A stretch of DNA of 64,000 bases from Exiguobacterium marinum DSM 16307 (GTDB taxonomy: Bacteria; Bacillota; Bacilli; Exiguobacteriales; Exiguobacteriaceae), in NCBI RefSeq assembly GCF_000620845.1, contig NZ_KK211189.1:1131662-1195661 (forward strand), read 5' to 3'. Below, piece after piece: positions 17,214 to 25,978 of the stretch. The notes beneath the pieces are model-generated. The model searched no databases, was not told the origin of the DNA, and was given only the letters and a program-made list of their open reading frames with translations. Made by a program: the position numbers and the translations under genes. Each line of letters begins with the position of its first letter. Within the stretch, counting starts at the first letter, position 1.

Positions 17214-17621
17214 ATGGAATCTACGAATGTCAACGAGCATATTTATCGAGAATTGATGGAAATCGAAGAATCATATCGTCAGTTACAGCGACGTGCTGAA
17301 TATTTGATTGCAGAATTGAGTCGAGAACGAGAAGAAAAAGACTCAACGTCTGATGCGTCTAAACGCCTACGACCACGACGTGTCAATCAACGATATCCTC
17401 TTGAAGTATATGTTCATCAAGTAACCGACCTTTTAAAGGAACGTCAAACGATGAGCGTGCGTGATATTCAGATGGAGCTTGAACTTCGCTACCGTCATCA
17501 CATCAGCAATATTTACCAATTGATGGTGAAAATTGAAGGCGTGAATCCAGAGATCAAAAAGATCGGGCGCGGTCTTTATACATACGAACCAAAAGAAGAA
17601 GTTGCCGCGACACTTTCATAA
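17214..17621 (+). CDS. Coiled-coil plus winged-helix-like protein of unknown function
   Basis: A 135-residue basic protein. Residues about 5-45 are heptad-like and strongly charged, predicting a coiled coil. A basic linker with RLRPRR follows. Residues about 65-128 (VTDLLKERQTMSVRDIQMEL to IKKIGRGLYTY) read like a winged helix. This could be a small DNA-binding or structural protein; no family is recognised. ATG 17214 follows AGAAGGGG. A TATAAT box lies at 17185-17190. A longer TTG-started reading overlaps that box and is rejected. Confidence 0.65.
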   Translation: MESTNVNEHIYRELMEIEESYRQLQRRAEYLIAELSREREEKDSTSDASKRLRPRRVNQRYPLEVYVHQVTDLLKERQTMSVRDIQMELELRYRHHISNIYQLMVKIEGVNPEIKKIGRGLYTYEPKEEVAATLS

Positions 17622-17627
17622 TGTACA

Positions 17628-17657
17628 GCCGATGGGGCACGCCCCATCGGCTTTTGT
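17628..17657 (+). terminator. Terminator before tagO
   Basis: A perfect 10-bp GC-rich stem (17628-17637 with 17642-17651) followed by TTTTGTT. Confidence 0.85.
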
Positions 17658-17694
17658 TGTAAACGGACTGATATCAAACCATCGATTCAAAATA

Positions 17695-17703
17695 TGATAT
17701 AAT
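17695..17703 (+). promoter_or_regulatory. Extended -10 promoter of tagO
   Basis: TGATATAAT, an extended -10 with perfect hexamer, 42 bp before the tagO start. No clear -35 is seen. Confidence 0.5.
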
Positions 17704-17744
17704 TCGCCAGAGTCTTATTTTTTTGAGAGAGGAACTGTCGGCCC

Positions 17745-18797
17745 ATGTTATGGATTGCCATGTTGGTCAGTTTTGTGATGGCCATCTTGATTACACCGCT
17801 CGTTCGCCGATTCGCATTTTTTATAGGTGCGGTCGATCATCCGAACGCACGAAAAGTACATTTACGGACGATGCCACGTATCGGTGGTCTCGCGATTTTT
17901 ATCGCATTCTTCATCGGCTATGCCTTGTTACTTCCGACAAGCCGCTATAACGACGCCATCTTGATCGGGGCCGTTGTCATTCTCCTTACAGGACTGATTG
18001 ATGACCGGTTCCAGTTGTCGGCTCGCGTGAAGCTGATGGGGCAAATGATTGCGACGGTCATCGTCTTGAACTCGGGGATGCGCATCGAACTCGTCAATCT
18101 TCCGTTTGATCAGCAACTATATCTCGGGTCATGGAGTATTCCGGTCACGGTCCTTTGGTTGATTGGGATCACCAATGCGATCAACTTGATCGATGGGCTC
18201 GATGGGCTCGCCGCAGGTGTGTCGAGCATCGCCCTCGGAACGATTGCTGTATTGGCAATCATTCAAGGGAACGTCTACTTGACGATGATGGCATTGCTGC
18301 TACTTGCAAGTACGCTCGGTTTTCTCGTCCACAACTTTTATCCGGCAAAGATTTTTATGGGAGATACGGGAGCCTTATTTCTCGGATATATGCTTGCTGT
18401 CTTCTCGCTCATCGGTTTTAAGAACGTAACCTTGTTCTCACTCGTCGTCCCGGTCTTGTTACTTGGGTTACCCATCTCGGATACGATTTTTGCGATTGTA
18501 CGTCGACTCGTCCAAGGTCGACCGCCGATGTCACCGGATAAATCACATATGCACCACCAGTTGATCGACATGGGCTTCACGACACGTCAAGCTGTCTTGC
18601 TCATGTACGGAATGACCTTATTCTTTGGGATCTCGTCAATCTTGTTTGCCAAGACAACGATGCTTGGCGCCGTCATCACATTTATCGTAGTCTTGATTGT
18701 CATCGAATTGATTGTTGAATCGACAGAATTAATTCATCCCAATTATAAACCGATTATCCGCACGTCACGGCGACTACTTGGTCGCTCGAGAACATAA
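17745..18797 (+). CDS. tagO: Undecaprenyl-phosphate N-acetylglucosaminyl 1-phosphate transferase
   Basis: A 350-residue polytopic membrane enzyme of the MraY/WecA family. Catalytic segments are present: GLIDDRF after the third helix, NAINLIDGLDGLAAG with the conserved Asp residues, FMGDTGAL, and the cytoplasmic HMHHQLID histidine loop. It starts wall teichoic acid or a related polymer by linking GlcNAc-phosphate to the lipid carrier. The convergent LCP-family gene, which attaches such polymers to peptidoglycan, supports this role. Confidence 0.93.
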   Translation: MLWIAMLVSFVMAILITPLVRRFAFFIGAVDHPNARKVHLRTMPRIGGLAIFIAFFIGYALLLPTSRYNDAILIGAVVILLTGLIDDRFQLSARVKLMGQMIATVIVLNSGMRIELVNLPFDQQLYLGSWSIPVTVLWLIGITNAINLIDGLDGLAAGVSSIALGTIAVLAIIQGNVYLTMMALLLLASTLGFLVHNFYPAKIFMGDTGALFLGYMLAVFSLIGFKNVTLFSLVVPVLLLGLPISDTIFAIVRRLVQGRPPMSPDKSHMHHQLIDMGFTTRQAVLLMYGMTLFFGISSILFAKTTMLGAVITFIVVLIVIELIVESTELIHPNYKPIIRTSRRLLGRSRT

Positions 18798-18839
18798 AAC
18801 AACCATGAGTGGTCGCTTAGCGATACTCATGGTTGTTTT
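18796..18839. terminator. Bidirectional terminator between tagO and the LCP gene
   Basis: A perfect 15-bp stem (18796-18810 with 18825-18839) with flanking A and T runs. It overlaps the end of the tagO stop codon. Confidence 0.85.
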
Positions 18840-19846
18840 TAGTACGTCGTTGTCTCAGTCATGGAGTCGTCTGTTTCATCTGTTTCCGGTTCGTCTGCGG
18901 TGACAGGCATCCCCAGTTCGGTTTGGAGGAGGGCTTGTGCATCACGAAGGTCGGTGGGGTCGAGTTCATAATAATAGACACCGTTCAACGTCAAGTCGGT
19001 CCCTTCAAGCGTTTCACGATTGAAAGACTTGAGAGATTTTACATAAGGTTGGAGTTGCGAGGCTTCCGATAATGACATATTCGTTCGGATGTTCTCGCCG
19101 ACTGCGTTCATGATCCGGTTCAACTTCGTGAAAGAGTTGATTGTCGTCGCCTCGTTGATGATGGCCTCAATCACTTGTTGCTGTCGACCTGCTCGGCCGA
19201 TGTCACCGGCAGGATCTTGTTTTCGCATACGAGCGTATGCGAGTGCCTCTTTTCCGTTTAGGACTTGGACGCCCGGTTCTAACTCGACGTTTCCGGTCGC
19301 TTGTCCTGAAATCGGTATGAGTACGTCGATTTCAACACCGCCGACCGCATCGACCAAATCTTCGATGCCATCGAAGTTGATGGTCGCATAGTAGTCGATT
19401 GGGATGTCGAGCAAGTTCTCGACGGTCGAAATCGTCGCGTCGATACCACCGTAAGCGTAAGCGTGGTTAATCTTGTCTTTAAAAGGGTCGTTGTCGTCGA
19501 TGATGATATCGACGTACGAGTCGCGAGGGATACTGACGAGCGTCACTTGGCGCGACTCTTTGTTGAACGTCGCCACCATCAAGGAGTCACTTCGTCCTTC
19601 CTCGAGCGAGGCGCCGCCATCGACCCCTGCTAGTAGGACGGAGAAGTGGTCTTTCGTCAAGTCGATGGTTTCTTCACGACGCTCTGACTTGTCGCCGCGC
19701 TCCAACTCCTTGTTCGTATTTTCGGCGGTTTCATTCGCTTTGAAGACAAAATACCCGAAAGCGGAACCACCGATTAGCAATACGACACCCAACACGATGA
19801 GGACGACTTTCCAAGGTGATTTTTTCTTGCGTGGGGGTGTGTCCAT
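18839..19846 (-). CDS. LytR-CpsA-Psr (LCP) family wall-polymer ligase
   Basis: A 335-residue protein with a short basic cytoplasmic tail (RKKKSPWK), one membrane helix (about 13-33) and an extracellular LCP domain. The domain shows GVDGGA, RSDSLMVAT, SIPRDSYVDI and the later AYARMRKQDPAGDIGRAGRQ, which bind the polyprenyl-phosphate and pyrophosphate groups. It transfers teichoic acid or another polymer from lipid carrier to peptidoglycan. It lies tail to tail with tagO and is probably co-transcribed with the IMPACT-family gene 41 bp upstream. Confidence 0.92.
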   Translation of the reverse strand: MDTPPRKKKSPWKVVLIVLGVVLLIGGSAFGYFVFKANETAENTNKELERGDKSERREETIDLTKDHFSVLLAGVDGGASLEEGRSDSLMVATFNKESRQVTLVSIPRDSYVDIIIDDNDPFKDKINHAYAYGGIDATISTVENLLDIPIDYYATINFDGIEDLVDAVGGVEIDVLIPISGQATGNVELEPGVQVLNGKEALAYARMRKQDPAGDIGRAGRQQQVIEAIINEATTINSFTKLNRIMNAVGENIRTNMSLSEASQLQPYVKSLKSFNRETLEGTDLTLNGVYYYELDPTDLRDAQALLQTELGMPVTADEPETDETDDSMTETTTY

Positions 19847-19887
19847 GTTGTTTCCTCATTTCAGTTGTTTCTTTTAGTATAGGTGTT

Positions 19888-20529
19888 TCAACGTTTGAAA
19901 TCACGTTCGATGATGCGTTTATCGTTGGTTTGTAGCTTACCTTGACCATTTGTTATATCCGTCATCCAAGCGAGCGCCTTATCTGTCTCTTCCACGGGTA
20001 CTGAGACATGAAACGTGACCAGGTCGGCGTAGACGATGTCATCGAGCAAGTATGTGGACTGTCTCAACTCATGTTCGACTTTGCCGATCCATGTATAGTC
20101 GACAGTGAGTGTCAATTGTTGCATCTGCAAGCGCTCGACGATTCCGATCACGTCTAACCCTTCGCTAACGGTCCCACCATACGCCCGAATGAGACCGCCA
20201 CCGCCTAACTTTATTCCGCCAAAGTATCGCGTGACGACGACGACTGTGTCTTTTAGATGTCGTTTACGCAATACTTCGAGCATCGGCAAGCCCGCTGTAC
20301 CGCTCGGTTCACCATCGTCATTTGCTTTTTGATGCTCGTTCCTTTCACCGATGATGTAAGCTGAACAATTGTGGTTCGCATTCCAATGCTCTTTTTTGAT
20401 GCTTTGAATGAACGCTTGGGCCTCTTCTTCGGATTCGACACGTTTGAAGTGAGCGATAAATTTTGATTTTTGAATAAGGACTTCGTATGTTCCACTTTGT
20501 TTTATAGTATAATTTGACTCAGTAGACAT
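19888..20529 (-). CDS. yvyE: YigZ/IMPACT-family protein (YvyE)
   Basis: A 213-residue protein with the UPF0029 N-terminal domain: KSKFIAHF, ANHNCSAYIIG, DDGEPSGTAGLPML and VTRYFGGIKLGGGGLIRAYG, then a DUF1949-type C-terminal ferredoxin-like domain. The family is linked to translation regulation in eukaryotes; the bacterial role is unclear. In B. subtilis yvyE neighbours degS, and here it is divergent from degS with 178 bp between, so the position is conserved. Confidence 0.9.
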   Translation of the reverse strand: MSTESNYTIKQSGTYEVLIQKSKFIAHFKRVESEEEAQAFIQSIKKEHWNANHNCSAYIIGERNEHQKANDDGEPSGTAGLPMLEVLRKRHLKDTVVVVTRYFGGIKLGGGGLIRAYGGTVSEGLDVIGIVERLQMQQLTLTVDYTWIGKVEHELRQSTYLLDDIVYADLVTFHVSVPVEETDKALAWMTDITNGQGKLQTNDKRIIERDFKR

Positions 20530-20707
20530 TTCTGAAAATTCTCCTTTCTATTTTTAAATATTTTTTTTAGAATTCAAGTAGGCACATACGCTTTACATAG
20601 CGAATGGGTTTATAGAAGATCTATCATTACCGCTGTAAACCTGATTTCAAACGACGATATATAAGGATAGATGAGGATTAACTACCGAACTATTAGGGGA
20701 TGGCATC

Positions 20708-21832
20708 GTGAATCATATTACCGATCGGACAGCTTTAGAACATATCATAACAAATATGATTGAAACGGTGACGGAAAGTAAAGAGGAAATCGTCCGTATA
20801 ACCGAAAGTTCAGCAACTGAATATTCAGCAATTCAAAATGAGTTGAAAGAATTGACGGATAAAATCGAGTTCTACATCGAGGAGTCCGATCGACTCGACA
20901 GACTCGTAAAAGCTGCAAAGTCAAAGCTCGTTCAAGTCAGCAAGAAGTTTCATATACATAGTGAGCAAGAAATACGCGATGCGTACGAACGAGCGAATCA
21001 AATGCAACTTGAACGGTTTCTCGTTCAAAAAGAAGAAATGGCGGCCCAGCAGCGTCGTAACGATTTAGAGCGCCGTTTACTCATCTTAGAGGACACGATT
21101 GAACGTGCCGAAAAATTGATTGGTCGTGTTAGCGTCGTCTTGAACTTTTTACGAGACGACCTGCAGCAAGAGTATTCGGACATGATGAAAAAACAAGAGA
21201 TGGCCCTCGGTGTATTCGAAGCAGCCGAGCGCGAACGACGCCATCTTGCCCGCGAGATGCACGACGGTCCAGCGCAATCGCTTGCCCATATTTTGATTCG
21301 TGCCGATTTGATCGAAAAGACGTTTGACAAACGAGGGAAAGACGAGGCATTTGCCGAATTACATGAACTGAAAAAGTTGATTCGTGGCGCACTCGTCGAT
21401 GTCCGTCGCTTGATTTATGATTTACGTCCGATGTCACTTGATGATTTAGGTTTTTTGCCGACGCTCGAGCGCTATCTCCATCAAACAGAGGAGTATACGG
21501 CCATTAAGACGCGTCTTAACTATCGTGGGTCACGCGCACGTTTGCCTGAGAAGCTAGAAATCAACGTATTCCGTCTCGTGCAAGAAGCGGTACAAAATGC
21601 GATTAAGCATGCTAAGACGTCAGAGATTATCGTCAATGTCGAACAGGGGAGCGATGTGATCCATCTTCATGTCCGTGACTATGGTATCGGGTTTGAACCA
21701 AGCACGATTGGCGAAGAATCATTTGGGATTGTCGGGATGCGCGAACGAATTGAATTGGTGAACGGGAGTATCACCATCGACTCGGAAGTCGGCAAGGGGA
21801 CAGTTGTCCGCATGTCGATTCCGATTCCGTGA
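20708..21832 (+). CDS. degS: Sensor histidine kinase DegS
   Basis: A 374-residue soluble histidine kinase. A long coiled-coil sensor region (about 1-170) is followed by the HisKA_3 motif [13 protein letters not shown] with phospho-acceptor His185, and by an HATPase domain with NAIKHA, DYGIGF and [14 protein letters not shown]. There is no membrane segment, as expected for DegS. It phosphorylates DegU to control exoenzymes, motility and competence. degU starts 22 bp after its stop. Confidence 0.95.
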   Translation: MNHITDRTALEHIITNMIETVTESKEEIVRITESSATEYSAIQNELKELTDKIEFYIEESDRLDRLVKAAKSKLVQVSKKFHIHSEQEIRDAYERANQMQLERFLVQKEEMAAQQRRNDLERRLLILEDTIERAEKLIGRVSVVLNFLRDDLQQEYSDMMKKQEMALGVFEAAERERRHLAREMHDGPAQSLAHILIRADLIEKTFDKRGKDEAFAELHELKKLIRGALVDVRRLIYDLRPMSLDDLGFLPTLERYLHQTEEYTAIKTRLNYRGSRARLPEKLEINVFRLVQEAVQNAIKHAKTSEIIVNVEQGSDVIHLHVRDYGIGFEPSTIGEESFGIVGMRERIELVNGSITIDSEVGKGTVVRMSIPIP

Positions 21833-21854
21833 GAGAACAAGGGGGAAGACAAAC

Positions 21855-22547
21855 ATGGATTTGACACAGACACGCATAGCAATCGTGGATGATCACGAAC
21901 TGTTCCGCGAGGGATTGAAGCGGATTTTTGATTTAGAGGATGAATTTGAGGTTGTCGCAGAAGGGCGGACGGGTCGCGAAGCAGTTCGCATTGCAGGTGA
22001 GCAGAAACCGGAGATTCTGATTATGGATATCAACATGCCGGACATGAATGGGATTGAGGCGACGAAGCAACTCTCACTCCTTTCGCCGGAGACACGTGTC
22101 CTCATCCTCTCGATTCACGATGATGAGTCGTATATCACGCATGCGCTCGAAGCGGGCGCCTCTGGGTTCTTGCTAAAAGAAGTGGCATCGACAGAGCTGA
22201 TTTCAGCGGTTCGTGCCGTCGCTCGGGATGGGGCTTATCTTCATCCGAAAGTGACGACGAACGTTTTAAAAGAGTACCGTCGTCTCTTACAATTCAAAGG
22301 AGAACAAGCGGGTCGTGGGGTCGAGAGTCGAACAGATGACCCTGTGTATCAACTGTTGTCACGTCGTGAGGTCGAGGTATTACACCTTCTCGCTGATGGC
22401 CGATCGAACCGGGATATCAGTGACATGCTCTTTATTAGTGAGAAGACGGTCAAAAACCACGTCTCCTCCGTCCTTCGTAAAATGGACGTGAACGACCGTA
22501 CACAAGCCGTCGTGGATGCGATTCGTCGGGGTTGGGTCGAGATTTGA
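21855..22547 (+). CDS. degU: Response regulator DegU
   Basis: A 230-residue NarL-type regulator. The receiver domain has the acidic pair DDHE (12-15), phospho-acceptor Asp58 in [11 protein letters not shown], and KEVAS with the conserved Lys. The C-terminal LuxR-type helix-turn-helix runs from [15 protein letters not shown] to [15 protein letters not shown]. The ATG follows GGGGGA; a longer frame reaching into degS is rejected. Paired with DegS, it controls motility, competence and secreted enzymes in relatives, all of which have genes nearby here. Confidence 0.95.
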   Translation: MDLTQTRIAIVDDHELFREGLKRIFDLEDEFEVVAEGRTGREAVRIAGEQKPEILIMDINMPDMNGIEATKQLSLLSPETRVLILSIHDDESYITHALEAGASGFLLKEVASTELISAVRAVARDGAYLHPKVTTNVLKEYRRLLQFKGEQAGRGVESRTDDPVYQLLSRREVEVLHLLADGRSNRDISDMLFISEKTVKNHVSSVLRKMDVNDRTQAVVDAIRRGWVEI

Positions 22548-22642
22548 GCGTCACCGATGCTTTACTTCGTTTTTGTGTTACAATATGGAATGGAATCCTA
22601 ACATAATTGGAAAAATGAAACGACGTAAAGTGAGGATATAGT

Positions 22643-23491
22643 ATGGGAAACATTGCGATTTTAACCGACAGTACCGCCTACTTGTCGGATGATTTTTTGG
22701 CGCGACATGACGTCCATGTCGCACCACTCAGTGTCATCTTCGATGGCGCGTCGTACCGTGAGTCGATTGATATGTCGACCGAGGCGTTTTATGAGCGTAT
22801 CGAGGCGGGCAATTTACCGACGACGTCGCAGCCGGTCATCGGTGAGACGGTCGAGTTGATCGAGAACTTGTCGGATGATGTGACGGACGTGATCGCCATC
22901 ACACTCTCGAGTGGCATTAGCGGAACGTACCAGGCGATGATTGCGATAAATAATATGGTAGATGTAACCGTTCATGCTTTTGATTCGGAGATCTCATGTA
23001 TGCCGCAAGCGTTTCTTGTCGAAGAGGCATTGCACCTCCGTGACAATGGTGCGACACCGGAAGAAATCATCGCGCGACTCGAGACGGTTCGTGATTCGAT
23101 TCGCGCATACTTTGTCGTAGATGACCTCGATCATTTACAGCGTGGTGGACGGTTGAGCGCGGCGCAAGCACTCGTCGGTTCGTTCTTACAAATCAAACCG
23201 GTTCTTCACTTTCAAGATAAATCAATCGTCCCGTTTGAAAAGATTCGGACGTATAAGAAAGCAGTACGACGAATCGAAGAAATGATGGATGAGTCGATTG
23301 TCGGAGATGGCGAAGGATATTGCATCGGAATCATCCATGCCAATTGTCCGGAACGTCAGGCGGACGAAATCGCTTCGATGAAGCAGAAGTTCCCAAAAGC
23401 ACACATCTCGGGAAGCCATTTCGGTCCTGTCATCGGGACGCACCTTGGACCTGGTGCAATCGGCATCACTTGGTATCGTCGCGAATGGTAA
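22643..23491 (+). CDS. DegV-family fatty-acid-binding protein (FakB type)
   Basis: A 282-residue two-domain protein. The N-terminal ILTDSTAYL and TLSSGISGTYQA, and the C-terminal HFGPVIGTHLGPGAIG, are the lipid-binding signatures of DegV/FakB. These proteins present a fatty acid to the kinase FakA for phosphorylation. Its place after degU is conserved in B. subtilis (yviA). An extended -10 (TGTTACAAT, about 22576-22584) suggests its own promoter. It ends in a terminator before the trehalose genes. Confidence 0.92.
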   Translation: MGNIAILTDSTAYLSDDFLARHDVHVAPLSVIFDGASYRESIDMSTEAFYERIEAGNLPTTSQPVIGETVELIENLSDDVTDVIAITLSSGISGTYQAMIAINNMVDVTVHAFDSEISCMPQAFLVEEALHLRDNGATPEEIIARLETVRDSIRAYFVVDDLDHLQRGGRLSAAQALVGSFLQIKPVLHFQDKSIVPFEKIRTYKKAVRRIEEMMDESIVGDGEGYCIGIIHANCPERQADEIASMKQKFPKAHISGSHFGPVIGTHLGPGAIGITWYRREW

Positions 23492-23494
23492 TAG

Positions 23495-23520
23495 AGACGA
23501 CCGTCTAAGGTCGTCTTTTT
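23495..23520 (+). terminator. Terminator after the degV-family gene
   Basis: An 8-bp stem (23495-23502 with 23509-23516) followed by T residues. It overlaps the upstream region of treR. Confidence 0.78.
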
Positions 23521-23539
23521 CAATGGAGGAGGGAATGTG

Positions 23540-24247
23540 ATGGCGAAATATCGCCAAATATTTGAGCGTCTGGCAGAAGAAATGCGTAACGGCACGAGAC
23601 CGGCAGACTCAAAACTCCCATCTGAGACAGAGTTGATGTATCAATTCGAAGCCAGTCGGGGGACAGTCCGTAAGGCACTCGATCTGTTGCAGGAGAACGG
23701 GTACGTAAGGAAGCATCACGGGAAAGGCGTATTCGTGTTGAAGCGGGATCAAATCGAGTTTCAATTCAACGGCATCGTCAGTTTCTCGGAAATATATGCA
23801 AGTATGTTAGGTCGTTCCATCCAAACCCACGTCGCCTCGTTCGAAGAGATGGAGGCCCCGCCCTGGCTCGCCGAACGAATGAACCTGACACCGGGGACTC
23901 ACGTGTTTCGCATTGAACGGGTCCGAAACTTTGATGGGGAGAACGTGATTTTAGACATCAATTATTTTGTCAAAGACCTCGTTCCGGGATTGACAGAAGA
24001 GATTGCAGCCCGTTCCATTTATGGATACATCGAACGGGAACTCGATCAACAAATCAGTTATGCCAAACGGAAGATTGCGGCCGAGGACGTGACGGAACTT
24101 GATCGAGAGCGACTCGACTTGCATGACTATGAATACGTCATCGTCATCACGAACGATACGTTCTTATATGAAGGGCAACAATTTGAATATACGGAGTCGC
24201 GCCACCGATTGGACAAGTTCCAGTTCAGTGACGTCGCCCGTCGGTAA
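23540..24247 (+). CDS. treR: GntR-family trehalose operon repressor TreR
   Basis: A 235-residue regulator with an N-terminal GntR winged helix (KLPSETELMYQFEASRGTVRKALDLL) and a C-terminal UTRA ligand domain. The UTRA domain includes FRIERVRNFDGENVILDINYF and RSIYGYIERELDQQISYAK. By homology it senses trehalose 6-phosphate and releases operators before treP. It is separated from treP by its own terminator and by two identical palindromes that are its probable binding sites. ATG 23540 has better spacing to AGGAGGG than GTG 23537. Confidence 0.92.
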   Translation: MAKYRQIFERLAEEMRNGTRPADSKLPSETELMYQFEASRGTVRKALDLLQENGYVRKHHGKGVFVLKRDQIEFQFNGIVSFSEIYASMLGRSIQTHVASFEEMEAPPWLAERMNLTPGTHVFRIERVRNFDGENVILDINYFVKDLVPGLTEEIAARSIYGYIERELDQQISYAKRKIAAEDVTELDRERLDLHDYEYVIVITNDTFLYEGQQFEYTESRHRLDKFQFSDVARR

Positions 24248-24275
24248 ACCTCTTTCGAATAGAAGGAGGTTTTTT
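24247..24275 (+). terminator. Terminator of treR
   Basis: A 10-bp stem with one wobble (24247-24256 with 24262-24271) followed by T residues. It isolates treR from the treP promoter. Confidence 0.78.
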
Positions 24276-24337
24276 GTTTGAACGAGTGCGAGCAAGGGAA
24301 TTTTTTACATGAATATTTGTCGAATGACGTTCATCAA

Positions 24338-24355
24338 AACTTATATAGATAAGTT
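24338..24355. promoter_or_regulatory. TreR-like operator, copy 1
   Basis: AACTTATATAGATAAGTT, an imperfect palindrome, ends one base before the treP -35 box. An identical copy follows 26 bp downstream. Size and ACTT...AAGT ends match TreR operators of Bacilli. Confidence 0.75.
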
Positions 24356-24356
24356 G

Positions 24357-24386
24357 TTGACTTAACTTATATAGATAAGTTATACT
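24357..24386 (+). promoter_or_regulatory. SigA promoter of treP-treA
   Basis: TTGACT (24357-24362), 18-bp spacer, TATACT (24381-24386). The first operator abuts the -35 and the second fills the spacer. Confidence 0.75.
24364..24381. promoter_or_regulatory. TreR-like operator, copy 2
   Basis: Exact second copy of the 18-bp palindrome at 24338-24355, lying in the promoter spacer. Two sites 26 bp apart suit cooperative dimers. Confidence 0.75.
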
Positions 24387-24401
24387 TTGTTTGTAATCAT
24401 A

Positions 24402-24415
24402 AGTAACCGTTTTCA
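24402..24415 (+). promoter_or_regulatory. CcpA cre site downstream of the treP promoter
   Basis: Bases 24402-24415 match TGWAANCGNTNWCA at 13 of 14 positions. The place, about 10 bp after the expected start of transcription, fits a CcpA roadblock giving catabolite repression. Confidence 0.7.
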
Positions 24416-24448
24416 TAAGCAGTTTTCAAACAAAGGAGGACTATGAAC

Positions 24449-25897
24449 ATGAAGGCAGACTATCGTCAAATTGCCGCAGACATTTTAGAAGCAATCGGTG
24501 GCAAAGATAATGTAGACAAGGCAGCTCACTGTGTGACACGTCTTCGTCTCTCCCTCAAAGACCAGTCGAAAGTCGATGAGGCACGTGTGAAAGAAATCGA
24601 TCTCGTCAAAGGGGCGTTCGAGAACTCTGGCGTGTATCAAATCGTCATCGGAGCCGGTGATGTCGATCGCGTCTATGCTGAATTTATCAAGCTCGCCGGT
24701 CTTGAGGCGGCAACGGTCGCCGAGGTCAAATCTGCAGGTGGCAAAAAAATGAATCCGCTTCAAAAACTCGTCAAAGTCTTCTCTGACGTCTTTATGCCAA
24801 TCATTCCAGCCATCATCGTAGCCGGTCTCCTCATGGGGATCAACAACCTACTCGCTTCAGAAGGTCTCTTCATCGAAGGGCAGACGCTCATCGAGGCATA
24901 TCCGAACTTACAAGGACTTTGGGATCTCATCAACATGATGGCGAATACGTCATTCGTCTTCTTACCGGCACTCGTCGGATGGTCGGCGACGAAACGATTC
25001 GGTGGTAGCGAAGTACTCGGGATCGTCATGGGTCTCTTGCTCGTTCACCCGGACCTCTTGAACGCATGGGGCTACGGGACAGCAGCACTTGAAGGCGAAG
25101 TACCAACGTTTGATATCCTAGGACTTTTCGAAATTGAGAAAGTCGGCTACCAAGGTCAAATCTTGCCGGTCCTCGCCGCTGCATATATTTTGAGTCAAAT
25201 CGAGATGTTCTTGAAAAAACGTGTGCCGAACGCGATTCAGCTCTTGGTCGTTCCGATCACGACAATCGTCGTCACTGGATTCCTCGCACTCGCAATCGTT
25301 GGACCGATCACTCGTGGAATCGGTAACTTGATCGCAACAGGACTTGTCAACACGTTTGAAGCCGTACCGGTCGTCGGGGCACTCCTCTTCGGGTTGTTCT
25401 ACGCACCGCTCGTTGTCACAGGGATGCACCACTTATTCATCGCCATCGACCTTCAGTTGATCGCGGATACAGGCGGTACATTCATCTGGCCGATGATCGC
25501 CCTCTCAAACATCGCGCAAGGTTCTGCCGCACTCGCTATGTTCTTCGTTTACAAGCACAATGCGAAACAAAAGAGTATGGCATCGACTTCAGCGATCTCT
25601 GCATACTTCGGTATCACAGAGCCGGCCATGTTCGGGGTCAACTTGCCGAATAAATTCCCGTTCTACTCAGCGATGATCGGGTCGGCAATCGCGGCAATCT
25701 TCATCACATTGAATGACGTTCAAGCGATCGCCATCGGTGTTGGGGGACTCCCAGGATTCCTCTCGATCTTCACAGATAAAATCCTTCTCTTCATCGTCGG
25801 CATGTTCATCGCGATCATCGTACCGTTCGCGCTCACGTTCGTCTTGTCGAAACGCTACATGAAGAAGGGTGAAATCGAAGAAAACAAAGTCGCATAA
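24449..25897 (+). CDS. treP: PTS trehalose-specific EIIBC component
   Basis: A 482-residue membrane permease. The EIIB domain has the phosphocysteine Cys28 in AAHCVTRLRL. It is followed by an EIIC domain of about ten helices with the GITEPAMFGVN signature. There is no EIIA domain, so phosphate must come from a separate EIIA such as the one at 7859-8359. It imports trehalose as trehalose 6-phosphate. ATG 24449 sits 9 bp after GGAGG; the ATG at 24443 is only 3 bp from it. It is the first gene of the treP-treA operon. Confidence 0.93.
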   Translation: MKADYRQIAADILEAIGGKDNVDKAAHCVTRLRLSLKDQSKVDEARVKEIDLVKGAFENSGVYQIVIGAGDVDRVYAEFIKLAGLEAATVAEVKSAGGKKMNPLQKLVKVFSDVFMPIIPAIIVAGLLMGINNLLASEGLFIEGQTLIEAYPNLQGLWDLINMMANTSFVFLPALVGWSATKRFGGSEVLGIVMGLLLVHPDLLNAWGYGTAALEGEVPTFDILGLFEIEKVGYQGQILPVLAAAYILSQIEMFLKKRVPNAIQLLVVPITTIVVTGFLALAIVGPITRGIGNLIATGLVNTFEAVPVVGALLFGLFYAPLVVTGMHHLFIAIDLQLIADTGGTFIWPMIALSNIAQGSAALAMFFVYKHNAKQKSMASTSAISAYFGITEPAMFGVNLPNKFPFYSAMIGSAIAAIFITLNDVQAIAIGVGGLPGFLSIFTDKILLFIVGMFIAIIVPFALTFVLSKRYMKKGEIEENKVA

Positions 25898-25978
25898 GAA
25901 ATGATTCGGGAGGGAGGGACGGCAGTTCTTCCCTCTTTCTTATTGAAATGAAAACTCTTACAAAAGGAGATGTCGTCT

